A stretch of 64,000 nucleotides of DNA from Sphagnum compactum (lineage: Eukaryota; Bryophyta; Sphagnopsida; Sphagnales), in assembly GCA_965153455.1 (NCBI GenBank), contig OZ234501.1:4526001-4590000 (forward strand), read 5' to 3'. The notes beneath the pieces are model-generated. The model was not told the origin of the DNA, did not search any database, and saw only the letters and a program-made list of their open reading frames with translations. The position numbers and the translations under genes were made by a program. Below are positions 49,001 to 61,055 of this stretch, one piece after another. How positions within the stretch are numbered: the first letter of the stretch is position 1; each line of letters opens with the position of its first letter.

Positions 49001-51050
49001 CATTTTTTTTGCCAAGTTGCAAAATTTTACCAAAAAAAACCACCGTTTGTAATCAATGTTTTCCTTTTCATTTTTCAAATGTAGCATTATTAATGAACAT
49101 CCTAAAAATAATTTAACATTAATTGATGACACGATGGTAAAAAAATGTCCAAAATGTAAAACATTGACAAAAGATTGCTTCAAAATTAAAACTGTGTTGA
49201 GATGTGACAAATTTTCCCAAAAGATTTTTTGTTTCAAACATTTGGTGATTTTTTCTTAAGAAAAGGAGAAAATTTCCTATTAGAATCTGAAGTCAAAATT
49301 TTGTGGAAATTCACCAAGACAAAATATCACTAAAATTGTAATGTTTTTTAATCATTATTGGTTTATTATTCCATTATTTAAGAATCTCAACCTTCATCTC
49401 CACTTCATGAATTAAAAAAAATGGGGTACATTCTAACATGTAACCTAAAGCAATTATCTCATATTCAAAGCTCTTGGAGTCATCAATGAAACCATAATTA
49501 ATGGTCAAATATTGACTTTACAATTTTGATAGTTCTATATCTTAAATATAGCCAATAAAAATAAACTCAACCCCCTTCACTAGTTCAACCTAGTTTTGAC
49601 ATCCTTTTATACATAAGTTAAAGTGACACAACCAAAAAAGAAAATGAAAAAGATACGATTTATTATTTAGCTCCATATTAGACCTATTTTGAGATTTTGC
49701 TATAGATAGGTTCCTATAAAGATCTAATTTTGAAATATGATGTGTTGACCATTAATTCTAAATTGAAAGATTACATGGTTTCAATTCATATGTTGTAATA
49801 TATAAAATACATTACAATATAATACACATCCTCAATGCATTTGGAAATTCCACTTGATGGTTGGAAAAAATAAAATTTTCTCACAATATATATAAATTTT
49901 ATTTTAGTTTCAAAATTCAATTTGTGGTTCAAAGAAAATGATTCAAAAATTCAAAATGCTTCCTTTTTAAATGTTGCATGTAGGTCTTTTCAAAGCCTTC
50001 TCTGCAATCTTTGATGTTTTTGAAGCATCATCCCATGAACCTTCTTTTCCTTATATTCTAAAACAATTGTTTTTTCATAAATCCCTTTTAGAAAAGTGAC
50101 ACTTCAAAATTGAATTTATCAACATTCTAAAAATCTTCCTTTAAACCTGATTTCTCACAAAACTTATATCTCATGGACAACAAATGTTAGTTTTCATTTT
50201 CCAAGAATGAAACTTATTTGCAACTAATTTGATCATTGTCATGAATATTAGCACTACATGCCATGACTAACATTTGATTTTCATAAGTTGACATGTAGAG
50301 ACCAACTGAAGCCAACATATATCAGGGTCATTAAAGATGTTGTCCAACAACCTAAAAAAAAACAACATTGAACTAGACTTAACCTAGACTAGTGGCAATC
50401 GTAAATTGAAAACTATAAATGTAATTAGTTTACCTAGTGAATTGCAAGAAAAAACACCATGTGGAAGCATAGTGAGGTGTCACATGTGCTTCATTAGGTA
50501 GGATCCATAATGGTTTTATACTATTATTTTTGAAATATGAATTACAGGTTGTACATGATAGAATTTTATGTCATATTTATGAATTATTGTTGATTGTATA
50601 TATGAACCAAATCATTAGGTGTACATATGTTTTGTCTTCACATGATTTTTTAAATCAGTTATTTTATAAAAATGTTTAGAAATGCTTATTTTTCTTTCAA
50701 ATTCAAGGTTTCATGAAGTGTGCTTTTGAATTTTTTTGGGTCAAAGTGCAATTTGTGTGCACATTTTACCTAGTTTTAATGAGTTTAACATGCCTATAGA
50801 AACATTCTTGGCTTGTAATATCCTCTAGCTTATTGTGAACATGAATATTATAAAGTTATCACAAAACCTCCATGGTGTATGGAAATCTATATGTGTTAAG
50901 CACTTTGCTTCAAGGCAGCAAGGTTCATAAGTAAAAACAATTGCTATAAAATGTAGTATTATCCCAATTTGTAAGTTGCAACATATTTCTCTTTGCAACA
51001 TTCCAATTAATTATAATGGAAACAATTGCTTTCAAAATACGTGTTGTGGT
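46005..51050. other. Gene-free AT-rich DNA
   Basis: No gene or delimited element. An uninterrupted AT dinucleotide run lies at 46163-46185. Open frames around 47300-47850 and 48950-49260 have no recognised motifs. A small direct repeat, TATAAAGCCA, occurs three times at 47945-47985. Confidence 0.55.
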
Positions 51051-51439
51051 TCATGGTTGATCAACATCCCTTCCTTCTTGAAGCTTTAACACAAGTTGAC
51101 AACAACACTTTTTTATTCCAACAACACCTCAAAGTAGCATGTGATTTTTATTGCCCCTAGTTCGACATTTTTGATATGGCTTTTACTACCATGTCCTTGA
51201 ATTATAGGTAACCCTCTATGCATGCACACAACCCATCGACCCTATAGGTATCCACTTCTCATATTGCGTTCATGACAATGATTGCACGAAAACCCATAAT
51301 GTAATTCGTAACAGTTTTGTTGCCATTGCATGAAATGCTAGCTTCCACATGCGACAAAAATAGTTACATGCATTTCCTTCAACCACGCTCAATTCCTCTC
51401 ATCAATGAATCGACATTGTATTTCCTAAAAATAAAAATC

Positions 51440-51780
51440 GCACCTTAGTTTATGTTATCATTGCTGACCCAACACGAATGGATTTACTTCCCCAATCTTG
51501 TGCCATTTAAGGATTTGTTGCCTCCGATGTTAAGCCAAAGAAAGAAACTATTGCAACTGACACCCAATTGATTAATTCCTCCCTTTAGAAAGTATTTGGA
51601 TGTCTACACAAAAAGGCTAATGTGTTCTTACGTGATTATGCCAACGCCCATTAGAGCTTGAAAGGGCCCAAAGGCCTTTACGGGGTCCTTTTTTTATCTT
51701 GGTTATTTTTTTTCATAAAAAAATTTCAATTACATTGTAAAGGATACAAACATCCTCCATCTTAAGTCAGGTGGTAGCGG
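51440..51780 (+). pseudogene. Decayed retroelement-type ORF fragment
   Basis: One frame reads ADPTRMDLLPQSCA, a stop, GFVASDV, later KVFGCLHKKANVFLRDYANA, a stop, SLKGPKG and a Gln/Lys-rich end, with four or five stops that look like decayed CAA, CAG or TGG codons. From memory the pattern VFGCLHKQAD-FLH-CAN followed by SLKG is common in plant retroelement-derived hypothetical proteins. This is recollection, not a search result. Less clear coding-like sequence may extend left to about 51050. Confidence 0.4.
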
Positions 51781-52181
51781 TAGGCCAAGTTATTTCCACT
51801 ACAACAAATCATGGTTTGTTTGATTAAAAAATTAGATTAAAAATTAGTCAATTTGATATTTGGTCAATTTGACCACATGATCATACTAGACGAGTCGATT
51901 TAAACATGTCTAACATTATTGTTGCTTTTTATGACTGACCATAAGATGGTATTTTTGACTAGTCAAATTGAACAAAAAAATTGGCAGCCAAAAAAATTCA
52001 ATTCAAAAAATGATTCAAATTTTAAATTAAAAAGTAAATAAATAATAAATAATAAGTACCTACCCACTCACCCACCATGGCCTCCTACCTACCTATCCAC
52101 AACCCACCTAAATATTATACATTTACACACATGTATAAACTATATACACTAATATACATACTCCATATAGTATATGTTGGT

Positions 52182-52253
52182 AAAGGGGCTTGAACTTTGG
52201 TCTCCTTAGCTCCACACCAATGTCTTGGCCATCAAATCACCACACCATTTGTA
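52182..52253 (-). repeat. tRNA-like remnant
   Basis: On the - strand GGTGATTTGATGGCCAAG (box A-like) is followed about 30 bp on by AAAGTTCAAGCCCC (box B-like). It lies inside the CACTA-like element 51797-52900. Confidence 0.45.
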
Positions 52254-52359
52254 AAACAATATGATACCAAATGCATTTAACATGTTTATTTGAACTTCAA
52301 TGCATTTTTTTTGTCAATGTGTATAACAACATTTGAACTTTAGTTTTTTTCTTAAATAG

Positions 52360-52620
52360 GTAAATAAGTATGTAATTAGGTAGATAAGTAGCTACACATC
52401 CCTACCTACCTATGTTTTTAGATGTACGTACCTACTTATGTAAAATATAGGTAGGTAGGTAAATAGTAAGTAAGTAGATAAATAGGTGACTTTGGTAGAT
52501 AGTAGGTAGATAGTAGGTAGGACATATTTTGGTAAGTAGGTAGGAAGGACGTAGGTAAGTATATGCTAGGTAGGTAGGTAGGTAGGTAGGTAGGTAGTAA
52601 ACATAGGAAGTAGGTTAGCT
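52360..52620. repeat. TAGG/GTAG-rich tract
   Basis: Interrupted tetranucleotide repeats with a pure TAGG run at about 52567-52598. CCTACC-type (opposite strand) repeats at 52060-52110 and 52400-52430 lie in the same element. Confidence 0.8.
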
Positions 52621-52903
52621 AATTAAATTAATATGTCCAATTTGATCAAGCATGATCATTTGGTATGGTCGATTTGATTAAGCTATGGGCATCTTGATGA
52701 ATCATTTAAAAGATTTGTCCCTCTTGAATAAATGTACAACTTAACACTTGGTCAAAATGGTCAGTTTAATTTTAAAAATCGATCAAAAAAATCATGTGTT
52801 TTTCATGTCCCATGTTTTTAGTCAAAGCAAACATCCTTTTGATCAATGCGAACATTTTAATCAACTTAAACCTTTTGAAAACCCATGATTTGTAATAGTG
52901 TTC

Positions 52904-53998
52904 ATGCCTTCCACCCCTTTAGAACACAACCCCATCACCATGGCTGACCTATTATAGATGGTCATTGTTGACATGGAGAGTTTTTGACATTGATGTCTTG
53001 TAAATTCTCCCTTTTCTTTTTTCTTATCCCTTTGTACCTTTTTCAAATCTGTGGTTTGTTTATAAATAAAGTTTTGCAGGGTTGTAATAATTTCAATTTC
53101 CGGCATCTAAAGAACACTTCACAAAAAGGGATTTCTAGGGCCCCCAAGTTGGACCTGACCCTTGACACCTTGGATTGTCCAGGTACATCTGCTTGCAATT
53201 TTTGTTCATGCCAGATCAAGATTGAACTGATCTCAGATCTTCTGTTATATTAAGCTGTTTTTGTAGCTGATCTGGATCAAGCACGACTTGGTGAATTCAT
53301 GCTTTTAAGAATTAACTGGTATGCAAGAGGTGTATAAATTAACACACATTTTCTCCACACTTTCATCCTCTTGTGCAATTGCACGACGCCAGAATCTGTG
53401 ACATAGGACTGTGCTCAGTGTGGATGGCCTAATAATTGGGATATCTAGTGAAGAGCCCGACCTTTTGCAGATCATGTTTGTTTTATATTTTAATTTTGAA
53501 AAAAAGTTCTACATGTTGTAAGTGATATGGAAATGTACTGCACCTCCATGGCATTGGATTGCCATTTGGGGAAATTAGTGCAAAATTGAAAATTTTAAAC
53601 TTGTGGTTGCTTTTTCTGCATGATTATTTAAGAAGTCCACCCAATTCAATGTCTTGACAGTATCTGTTGGAATGACTAAAAGCCTGTTCACAACACCATA
53701 GAAGGGAATTTGTTCAGTACAATGAACAAAGTCACTTTCAACTACACCATATATGCCACATTGGTGCAGTCTGTTGTTATGAGCAATATGCCACTGCACC
53801 AATCTTCAATCAGAAGTCTAGTACTGTTTCAGTCCCAGATACATAAGGCTGGTTACCTTAAGCATTCACTTGAGATTTAACCACATATACTTGGTGGAAG
53901 CTTTCGGAGGATGAAACCCTAAAGAAATGCAAGATTATCTCAAAATAGGGGACACCTTACATTTTGAGGCCAATGTACACCATTTTGCCATTTATATC
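52904..53998. other. Gene-free DNA, moderately GC-rich
   Basis: No gene is supported. 53802-53575 (-) is an open frame of 75 codons (DFVHCTEQIPFYGVVNRLLV) that may belong with the exon-like piece at 53999-54205, but no splice pair could be shown. Confidence 0.4.
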
Positions 53999-54205
53999 CT
54001 AGCTGTCTAGGAGTAATAAATTTTCCACCCATTTCTTTATGATGTGGGTTAGGCCCTCCAGTGGCTTAGTAAGCACATCCATTACAAGAACTTGGGCCCC
54101 ATAATTAGCACCTGCCTTATAAAAAGCCCGCTCAGATCTGCTTCTGCACCTGTCTTCAAATGTTAGAGTAGCTCCACCCATGCTCAGTATCTGGCCCTGA
54201 AACAA
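53999..54205 (-). pseudogene. Exon-like fragment of an unidentified protein
   Basis: On the - strand a pyrimidine-rich stretch ending ATTGTTTCAG precedes an open frame beginning GQILSMGGATLTFEDRCRSR and ending KKWVENLLLLDS with a TAG stop. Codon use and composition differ from the AT-rich surroundings, so it may be a displaced exon or gene fragment. I do not recognise the protein and found no neighbouring exon. Confidence 0.25.
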
Positions 54206-57200
54206 TATTTCTCACATCCAAGATTAGTTATTTACTTTCTTCCAACCTCACCCATGTAATTGAAATCAGGAGTGAGGCCTGCAAAATATAATACTAATAA
54301 TAGCAACCCACCTGGACCAATCAAACCATCTAGCCAATCAACAACAGGTGTTCAGCTTTGGAGTGACCTTTGCCAGCCTCAAATCCTGTGCAAAAATGCT
54401 CGGCCAAAACCATGTTGGTGGAGCTAAACCAGCATGCTTTGACATTTTTTCAACCAAAATTTACTGTACAATGCATCAGTGCGATGCTCTTAGAGTAGGT
54501 CCACTGGGAGCAAAAATATGGCCAGTTCACACTGTACTTTCCATGAAGTACATCCTTCAACTAGCTTTAAAAATAGGTTTGAAGTTTGGACTAAATGGAC
54601 CTGTACATGTGTACACCACACCGTGGTCTCCACATGGCCCTTTAAGAGAAACTGACTAGTTCTGATTGTCTAGCTATGATGAATGGCCGAAGTGGTGACA
54701 TTAAAATAATCTCTTACCTTATCCTGTCCAAATTTTCATGTTTGTGAGTGGGTCTAGCAAAACAATTAACACTGTATGTTGGATGTCACCAAAATTTGTA
54801 GAAGCCTATATAGGCGGTGTGGGTGGACGTGCTTTTACCATTAAGAGCAGCTGACCCAACACTTCGTTCCACTTTAAAGTCAAAGTCAACCGAATTATAT
54901 CTCCAGAACCCTCCATTTGTATCCACACAAAAATGGACCATGGATTTTCCATTCCAAATGTTGCAATGAAATTTTTGATGTTCAATATCAATTAAAAATA
55001 CCTATTTTGCCTCCAAGTGAATTCACATCAAATTCTTTGTTGGTACATGTGAATTTGTCATAAATGTAATTTTTAGTCATGATTTTGAGTATGTTACATA
55101 TTAATTTTCAGTGGTGGATCTGCCTCATGTCATTCTGTTGTTACATTATTGTGCTGTCTATCATCTTATCAGATTCTGTTGCAAATTCCCTTTTAAAGTT
55201 TTAAAAAAACTGCCCAAATTTTGAGACAGAAAACTGTTTTTTCAGGGAGGGTATGGCCACATTCATGTCTACTGGCTACACATTTAAGAGTTCTTGAAAA
55301 AGAGTTGCCAGTTAAGTAGAATTTTTTTCAGAAAACTATGTCACCAGTTAAGTCAAAATCTGCCTAGTGATGCTTGCCACTCTGGCTCCATCAGGGAATT
55401 GAAAAAAAAAACATTGCTCTTGAGTAGATTTCTGAAGAGGCCACTTATGTCTGGACTATACTTTAATTGGTCATACATATGTATTGGCCTTAAGTTGTAA
55501 GATAGTTACCCGCAACAATATGATTAGCATCACACAACATTCCAAATTCCAATCTATTAATCATAATGTCAATGTTGGTGCCAAGCAAGCAACTCCAAAA
55601 GAGGAGACATAGAAGATGGCGAACTTGCTACTTGTTACCCACACATTGAAGATATCATGGAAATAATTTAATATGGGGAGCAATACTAGGCTAGGACCTG
55701 GACTTTCCATTACAAAAAAAGGGAGTTAGACCACACATTTAAGTGAAAAAGAAAGAAGTTACTGATGTTACAATTGAATGGACCTTGAATCTAATGAATG
55801 TAAAACATTGGAAATCACTCATATAACACTAGTTATCATTTTCTTTTCATTTTAAAAAAAGACTTGTTCAATATTTTCAAAATGACAAAATCATGTACAC
55901 AATAATGATTTACACGTTTACGCAATAATACATAGCATGGACTATGACCAAAAAATGAATATCCTTGATCATTGGGAAAATCATGGATTTTTAATACATT
56001 ACCTTTTGTAATCAATTGTAATTTTCACCACATCATTTTAATGAGCACTCGCATTATTTTTTAAACAATAGAAAAACAATCACCAATAGTGATAAAGTCG
56101 ATTCCTATTATTTTATTTGCACCCATTTAAATTATTATTATTTCGTTATTAATGTGCATAAAAATTACACCTTATAAAAATGTTAATTTTAATCACAAAC
56201 AAATTCCAAGGTGAAATGCTAAAACATGGTGAATCATGAAAGTGGTAGTTCAAAGCCAAACAAGCTATATTGGTTTCACTAGAATTATTCCCCCTACAAG
56301 CATGGAGTATACATACTTAGGAAATTTTTCCATTAAGTTGTTGTGATTAAAAACACAACAAATAAAATTATGGCTTTCCATTAATTTTGTCTAATTATTT
56401 GGGTGCAGTCATAATCTAACGAGCCACAAAAGGTGTCAGACCGCAAAGAAAAATAGTCAAACTTTGATAAATATTTATGTTTTGCCATTTAAAACTATGG
56501 CAATCATGGTAAATTATTATTTTTTCATTCATTTGAATATCAAAAAATTCAAACCAAAAATCCATTTGATGAAATTTTAAGTTTTAAGTTTGTTTTAGGA
56601 CCTTGAAGAATGTATAAGAATGCGTGAAATAAGAATCAATTTTGCAAAGGACTATCAAAAGGACTCATATAATAAATCACATTTGATGGGACAAAAAAAT
56701 TAAGAAGATAAAAACTTATTAAACACAATAAAAAAACACTCATATCTTAAGATATGTGGAATTGTAAAACTTTAAAAATTCAAAGAACTTTCCAAAATTG
56801 ATCTAGAATTTTTAAATTTTGAAAATATTTTACCACACATAAATGGGGTAAAATGTACATGATGTGTTAAGAAAAATTGTAGTTTATCATACAAGAAAAC
56901 ATAAAAATGTAAAATATAAAAATTCATTATGATTTGAAATTATTATCATTTTTAAAGATGAAACACTAAATTTACAAGGAATTAGGACATATTCAAAAAT
57001 TCTTATTTATTCAAAACTAATGAAAAAAAAAATGTCATGTACTTGAATAACTAAAAACATTCATTATAACAAGTTGCAAAAAAAAAACATTCCAAAATTC
57101 ATTCATATAAAAACTTTTTTTTTACCATAAAAACGTTTTTTTTGACAAAAAAAAACATGCAATCCCTTTTTCCAATAATCCTATTGGTTCATTGTATTTT

Positions 57201-58150
57201 GTTTGCACCTATCTGTGCTTAATGTTCATAATCACCTCACAATTTTACAAATCAAACATCCCAACCAAATGTGAGATTTGTGAGTTCAATTGTGATTCAT
57301 TGAAAAATGCAAAATTACAAACATTTTCACATTGATTAATTACATATTTTTAACACATTTACAAATTTTCAATGAAAAGTGTCTATGTAGATGCAACAAG
57401 AAACAAAACCCCAAACCCCAAATGAGTGGTCTTTCAATGAGTTGTTATGATCACTAAAAATGCAAAGTGTGGTCACAGTAATCTAATATATAGAGACCCT
57501 TAAATTGTGAAATTTTAATTTATGACAATTAATTATATTGATATGACAACGGTTTAAGATCAGAAATTTGTTCACACCATGTTAAACTTGAATGTGTTTA
57601 AATTACATGCACAACCCATATAGATTGGAACTCTAGTACACATTGGATATTAGAAATGAACCTTAAAAGATTTTAGTGCAGCGGACGCTTATTTCTTTGT
57701 TTACTTTATCATTCTTTTTACCCAATTAATGTTAACACATATAAAGTCCAATACATTTAATTACGCGTCAAATTTTAATCTTGAAATTGTTTTGGTGATT
57801 TTTTTTTGGTAAGTTGTAGAAGCCCAAGCCAAGTGGCGAAATCCTTCACATTCACAGGCGCTAATAAGTCCTGTTGACAATAGGGCCCCTGCACCCAAGA
57901 CAACTGAGGCAGTTTATCTGAGCTAATTCTTCTTCACATCCGCGCGCGTATCTCTATTAGACAGGAGATCATCATTTTCGTCTTTTGTTTTGTTCAATTT
58001 AAACTGGCCCTCAATGGGCGTGCATGCGTCAGAATTGCTTGCAGTTTTATCACGTGCGCCCGACATTCTTGCAGTTTGAACATAGAAATGATTATAATAG
58101 AAATTGAAAGTCGTAGCCAGGCCGGGTGTTAGTCTCGATCAGCCAGCCAG
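54206..58150. other. Gene-free DNA
   Basis: 54206-55500 is moderately GC-rich and may be an unrecognised repeat; 55500-57800 is AT-rich with poly(A) and poly(T) tracts. No coding region, element ends or RNA gene were found. Confidence 0.5.
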
Positions 58151-58268
58151 CCAGAGATGATCATGATCTAGACGTTGTGCAGCATTAAGTTTGTAATAAT
58201 AATTTCGTTGGTTGCGTAATCCCCGCGCAACTAGTGTGATGGACGATAGATATATGGATTTGCAACAG

Positions 58269-58301
58269 TACTACTACTACTACTACTTCTACTACTACTA
58301 C
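58269..58301. repeat. ACT trinucleotide microsatellite
   Basis: Run of TAC/ACT triplets with one TTC interruption. Confidence 0.9.
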
Positions 58302-58639
58302 AGTTGCAGCTTGTTTGTCTGCAGCCTTATCTTCCCAGGTCAGATCTGTGGCACATCGTGAATCCGAGGATAATGAGTCGACGAGGCAAGGAGGAGAAAT
58401 CTACAACTGCAGTACGACCAGTAGTATTGGGCAGCTGCAACGAATTAGAGCATTTAATTGGATTTCCAACGGCCCATGGTCGACCCCATGAATGGATCAT
58501 GACATCCTTTAGGATTGATTAACCTGGAGCACACATTATGATGATGAGATCATCAGCCCAGGATTCGAGCAGCTACTTGCTATTGCCGGGTACAGACATA
58601 TAACAACTTGCAGTAGTCTTCTAGCAGTCTGTAGTTCTT

Positions 58640-59220
58640 TATTCTCGTTCCTCTCGTGTTTAGTTATGCAGCTAGCCACACAACTGCGTCTTTTCTCTTC
58701 AATGAAGTAAGTTGGAAGCCTAGCTAGCTAGCTAGCTGCAAAACATTGGGTATTAGTCACGAAGATTTTTGTTAATTATTCTTTGGAGGAGAAGTCAGAT
58801 ATTCCAAATTCGTGACCACACTTTGATGAACGCGGGGACAAGACACCTCTTTTTCCCTGTAAGTGCATTAAATATGGCTGAACATGCTCCCGTGTATAGT
58901 TGCAAAAGCCCAGGATTCCAGCTATATTTGCTTTTGGGTACACATATGCAACTTGTTGTTTGGCAATCTGTCTCGTTTCTCTCGTTCCTCTCGTGTTTAT
59001 TTTGTGCACAGCTACTTTTTTCTTTTCAAATTGACCCCAACGTCGAAGCAGCAACAGGGCTAACGAATCAATTAATATTTTTTGGGTAGAGAATTCAGCT
59101 GAGATGCAAAATTCCTGCAAGACTTTGAATCCGGGAAGAACAAGCTGAAGACATCATGACCACTTTCTTTTAACTGTACTAAGTATGGCTGAACATGCTG
59201 CTTCGTGCATAATTGGAAGG
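58640..59220. repeat. Diverged tandem duplication, about 0.3 kb per copy
   Basis: CTCGTTCCTCTCGTGTTTA occurs at 58644 and 58981, and ATGGCTGAACATGCT at 58874 and 59185, with further matches between them. The offset drifts from 337 to 311 bp, so the copies have gained and lost bases since duplication. No conserved reading frame. Confidence 0.65.
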
Positions 59221-59539
59221 AAGAATTGAAATGAAGGTTTCTACAAATCGTATTGAAGCATTTCAATTTGTTTTTTTGCGGAACGGTGCTCGCGAGCACG
59301 ATAGTATGAAACGGGTGATGGCATTTAGAAAAGTTCTTCATTGTAAGCTTGACATGTGTACTCTAATAGTGCAGAGCCTTTCTGGAACATGAATTGCCCG
59401 ATATGGTGACAAACGAATCGTCATTGATCAGAGCTAGCTCCGGACAAGAAGATGTCAAATAGAATGGTTGTATGCGCCCAGGCTGATCTGTATCTTCTTG
59501 GGCTCCATGTTGACTAGCTAGAAGGTGAGAACTGGCTCT

Positions 59540-59972
59540 CAAGTGCAATGACAAACATCTAAGAATTTCTTTCCATAGTCTGATGTTAAAAAGACAGGGT
59601 AAAACCACAAAGATGTATCGATGAGACTACTCGATTATAATGCGTAAGCTGGTGAAAGTTTTAAACGTGAATGCAGATTCGTGAAGATTTACTCACAAGC
59701 AGTATCACCTGCACGTCGTACACAAGACGTCAAAATACAAGAGTACACAATAGCATGCCGGTAATGATTAACGTTATACAATTGCACTTGTTGTCAAGAT
59801 CTAAGAAAGCACTTCTCTAGTCTTAAGTTATAAAGCATTCAGGCTGAAACCACAAACGTACAATGACTCGATCATGATGAGCAAGCTGGAGATAGTAAAC
59901 TTGAATGCAGTTTCGTGTAGATTTATAACTCATTAGTATCATCACCTGCACGCCGTGCGTACGCACGATGTC
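59540..59972. repeat. Diverged tandem duplication, about 0.2 kb per copy
   Basis: 59540-59735 and 59775-59972 share ordered blocks: ATCTAAGAA, AAACCACAAA, GACT-CTCGAT, AAGCTGG, TGAATGCAG-TTCGTG and ATCACCTGCACG. The offset is 234 bp. The right copy contains a perfect palindrome, CGTGCGTACGCACG, at 59954-59967. Confidence 0.65.
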
Positions 59973-60573
59973 GGAACAACACACACTAAGCCTGCACTAA
60001 GGCAATTTCACAGGAAGTGAAGCCTCGTGAAGGAAATCCAAGCTTGAATGTCTTGGACGGAAGCTAGTACCACTGTCACAGGACTGACAACTAATTTCCT
60101 TAGCTCCTCTAGGAGACTAGTCATATACTACGTTTCATATTGAGATCACGGCATCGGATATATAGTGGCTCGGTTTTGATCTATTCCGACTAACAAATTT
60201 ACAATAGAATAGCTGAATGGGCGTCTCTAAAATGCTAATATTCTAGACCCGTTGCTGTGCAAGAAAAGTTTGGTTAAGGACGTCCACAGTCCATTTGCAA
60301 TCAGAAACGCTAGTTTCAGATACACGTGCATAGTTGCAACCACACATAATTTCCTAAGAAATTCCGTGACCAAGATTGATACTAACAGATTTCGCACAAC
60401 TACCATTGAACACAACTATTTTAAGGGTATGCGTATAATTACTAGGCTACTGGAAAACTGTGACGGTGCTGAATATGCTGCACGACGAAATCATGGATTT
60501 TGAAGCTCGCGGAACGGAATTCCAGCCGGAAGACATACAATATGTCCATGCAGCATGGGTTCTGCAAACATTG

Positions 60574-60712
60574 GAAGCCGCCGTTTCACCCTCTCCCTCA
60601 CAAGGCTTCCCACAACACAAGTTCAGCAGTTATAGCCGGCCTGCTGTCCGGACTACAATTGTTGAGCATTAGCGTTGGAAGCCTTTGAGGGAGAGGAAGA
60701 AGCAGTGGCCTC
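60574..60712 (-). ncRNA. MIR477-like precursor hairpin 1
   Basis: The two arms pair over about 40 bases with a 62-base loop region. On the - strand the 5' arm contains CTCTCCCTCAAAGGCTTCCA (60695-60676), which I recognise as the miR477 family sequence. The other arm (60591-60610) is its near complement with a one-base bulge and is read as the star strand. Pairing extends beyond the core to GAGGCCACTGC and its partner, as in plant precursors. Plant miRNAs are cut from such stems by DCL1 and guide cleavage of target mRNAs. The strand is inferred from which arm is conserved; the reverse transcript would also fold. Confidence 0.75.
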
Positions 60713-60810
60713 ATCAGCGGCCTCAACCATCATGAGTTCAATGTAAATTTGTGGATGAGTACTCGACTCGACAATCGACTACGACGTACTCCGGATCGAA
60801 TTTTTACAGG

Positions 60811-60966
60811 CTTGTCGCCGTGTTTCACCTCCTCCCTAAAAGGCTTCCGACGCAAGACGTACATCAATTCTAGCCCTGCTGTTTAGTCGACAACAGCTAC
60901 TAGTACTGATGAATCATGATCAGCGTTGGAAGCCTTTGAGGGAGCGGGAGAAGCATCGGCTTCAAG
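60811..60966 (-). ncRNA. MIR477-like precursor hairpin 2
   Basis: Same design as its neighbours: the - strand 5' arm has CGCTCCCTCAAAGGCTTCCA (60946-60927), one base different from hairpin 1. The partner arm at 60829-60848 is more diverged, and about 78 bases lie between. Flanking stem pairing CTTGAAGCCG with CTTGTCGCCG-type sequence extends the duplex. Confidence 0.7.
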
Positions 60967-61055
60967 TACGCTACAATATCAATTGGTCGAATCTGCTGCT
61001 GATCTGCAACGTCGAGGTACCCTTCATGATCCGCCAGCAGCTACTACTGATCGAC

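Larger units (their letters stand above)
51797..52900. mobile_element. CACTA-like element, 1.1 kb
   Basis: The left end CACTACAACAAATCATGG and the right end in reverse complement CACTATTACAAATCATGG match at 16 of 18 positions, with both mismatches within two adjacent bases. The target duplication is TTC (51794-51796 and 52901-52903). Subterminal TTGACCAA/TTGGTCAA and TTTAGTCAAA motifs occur near both ends. The interior has TAGG/CCTA-rich tracts on both strands and a tRNA-like piece, and no coding capacity. This is the best preserved of the larger elements. Confidence 0.78.

Noticed and set aside
60591-60610. + strand 5' arm as the mature miRNA
   Set aside because: This arm differs among the three hairpins and carries an inserted base relative to the family sequence; the opposite arm is conserved and canonical.
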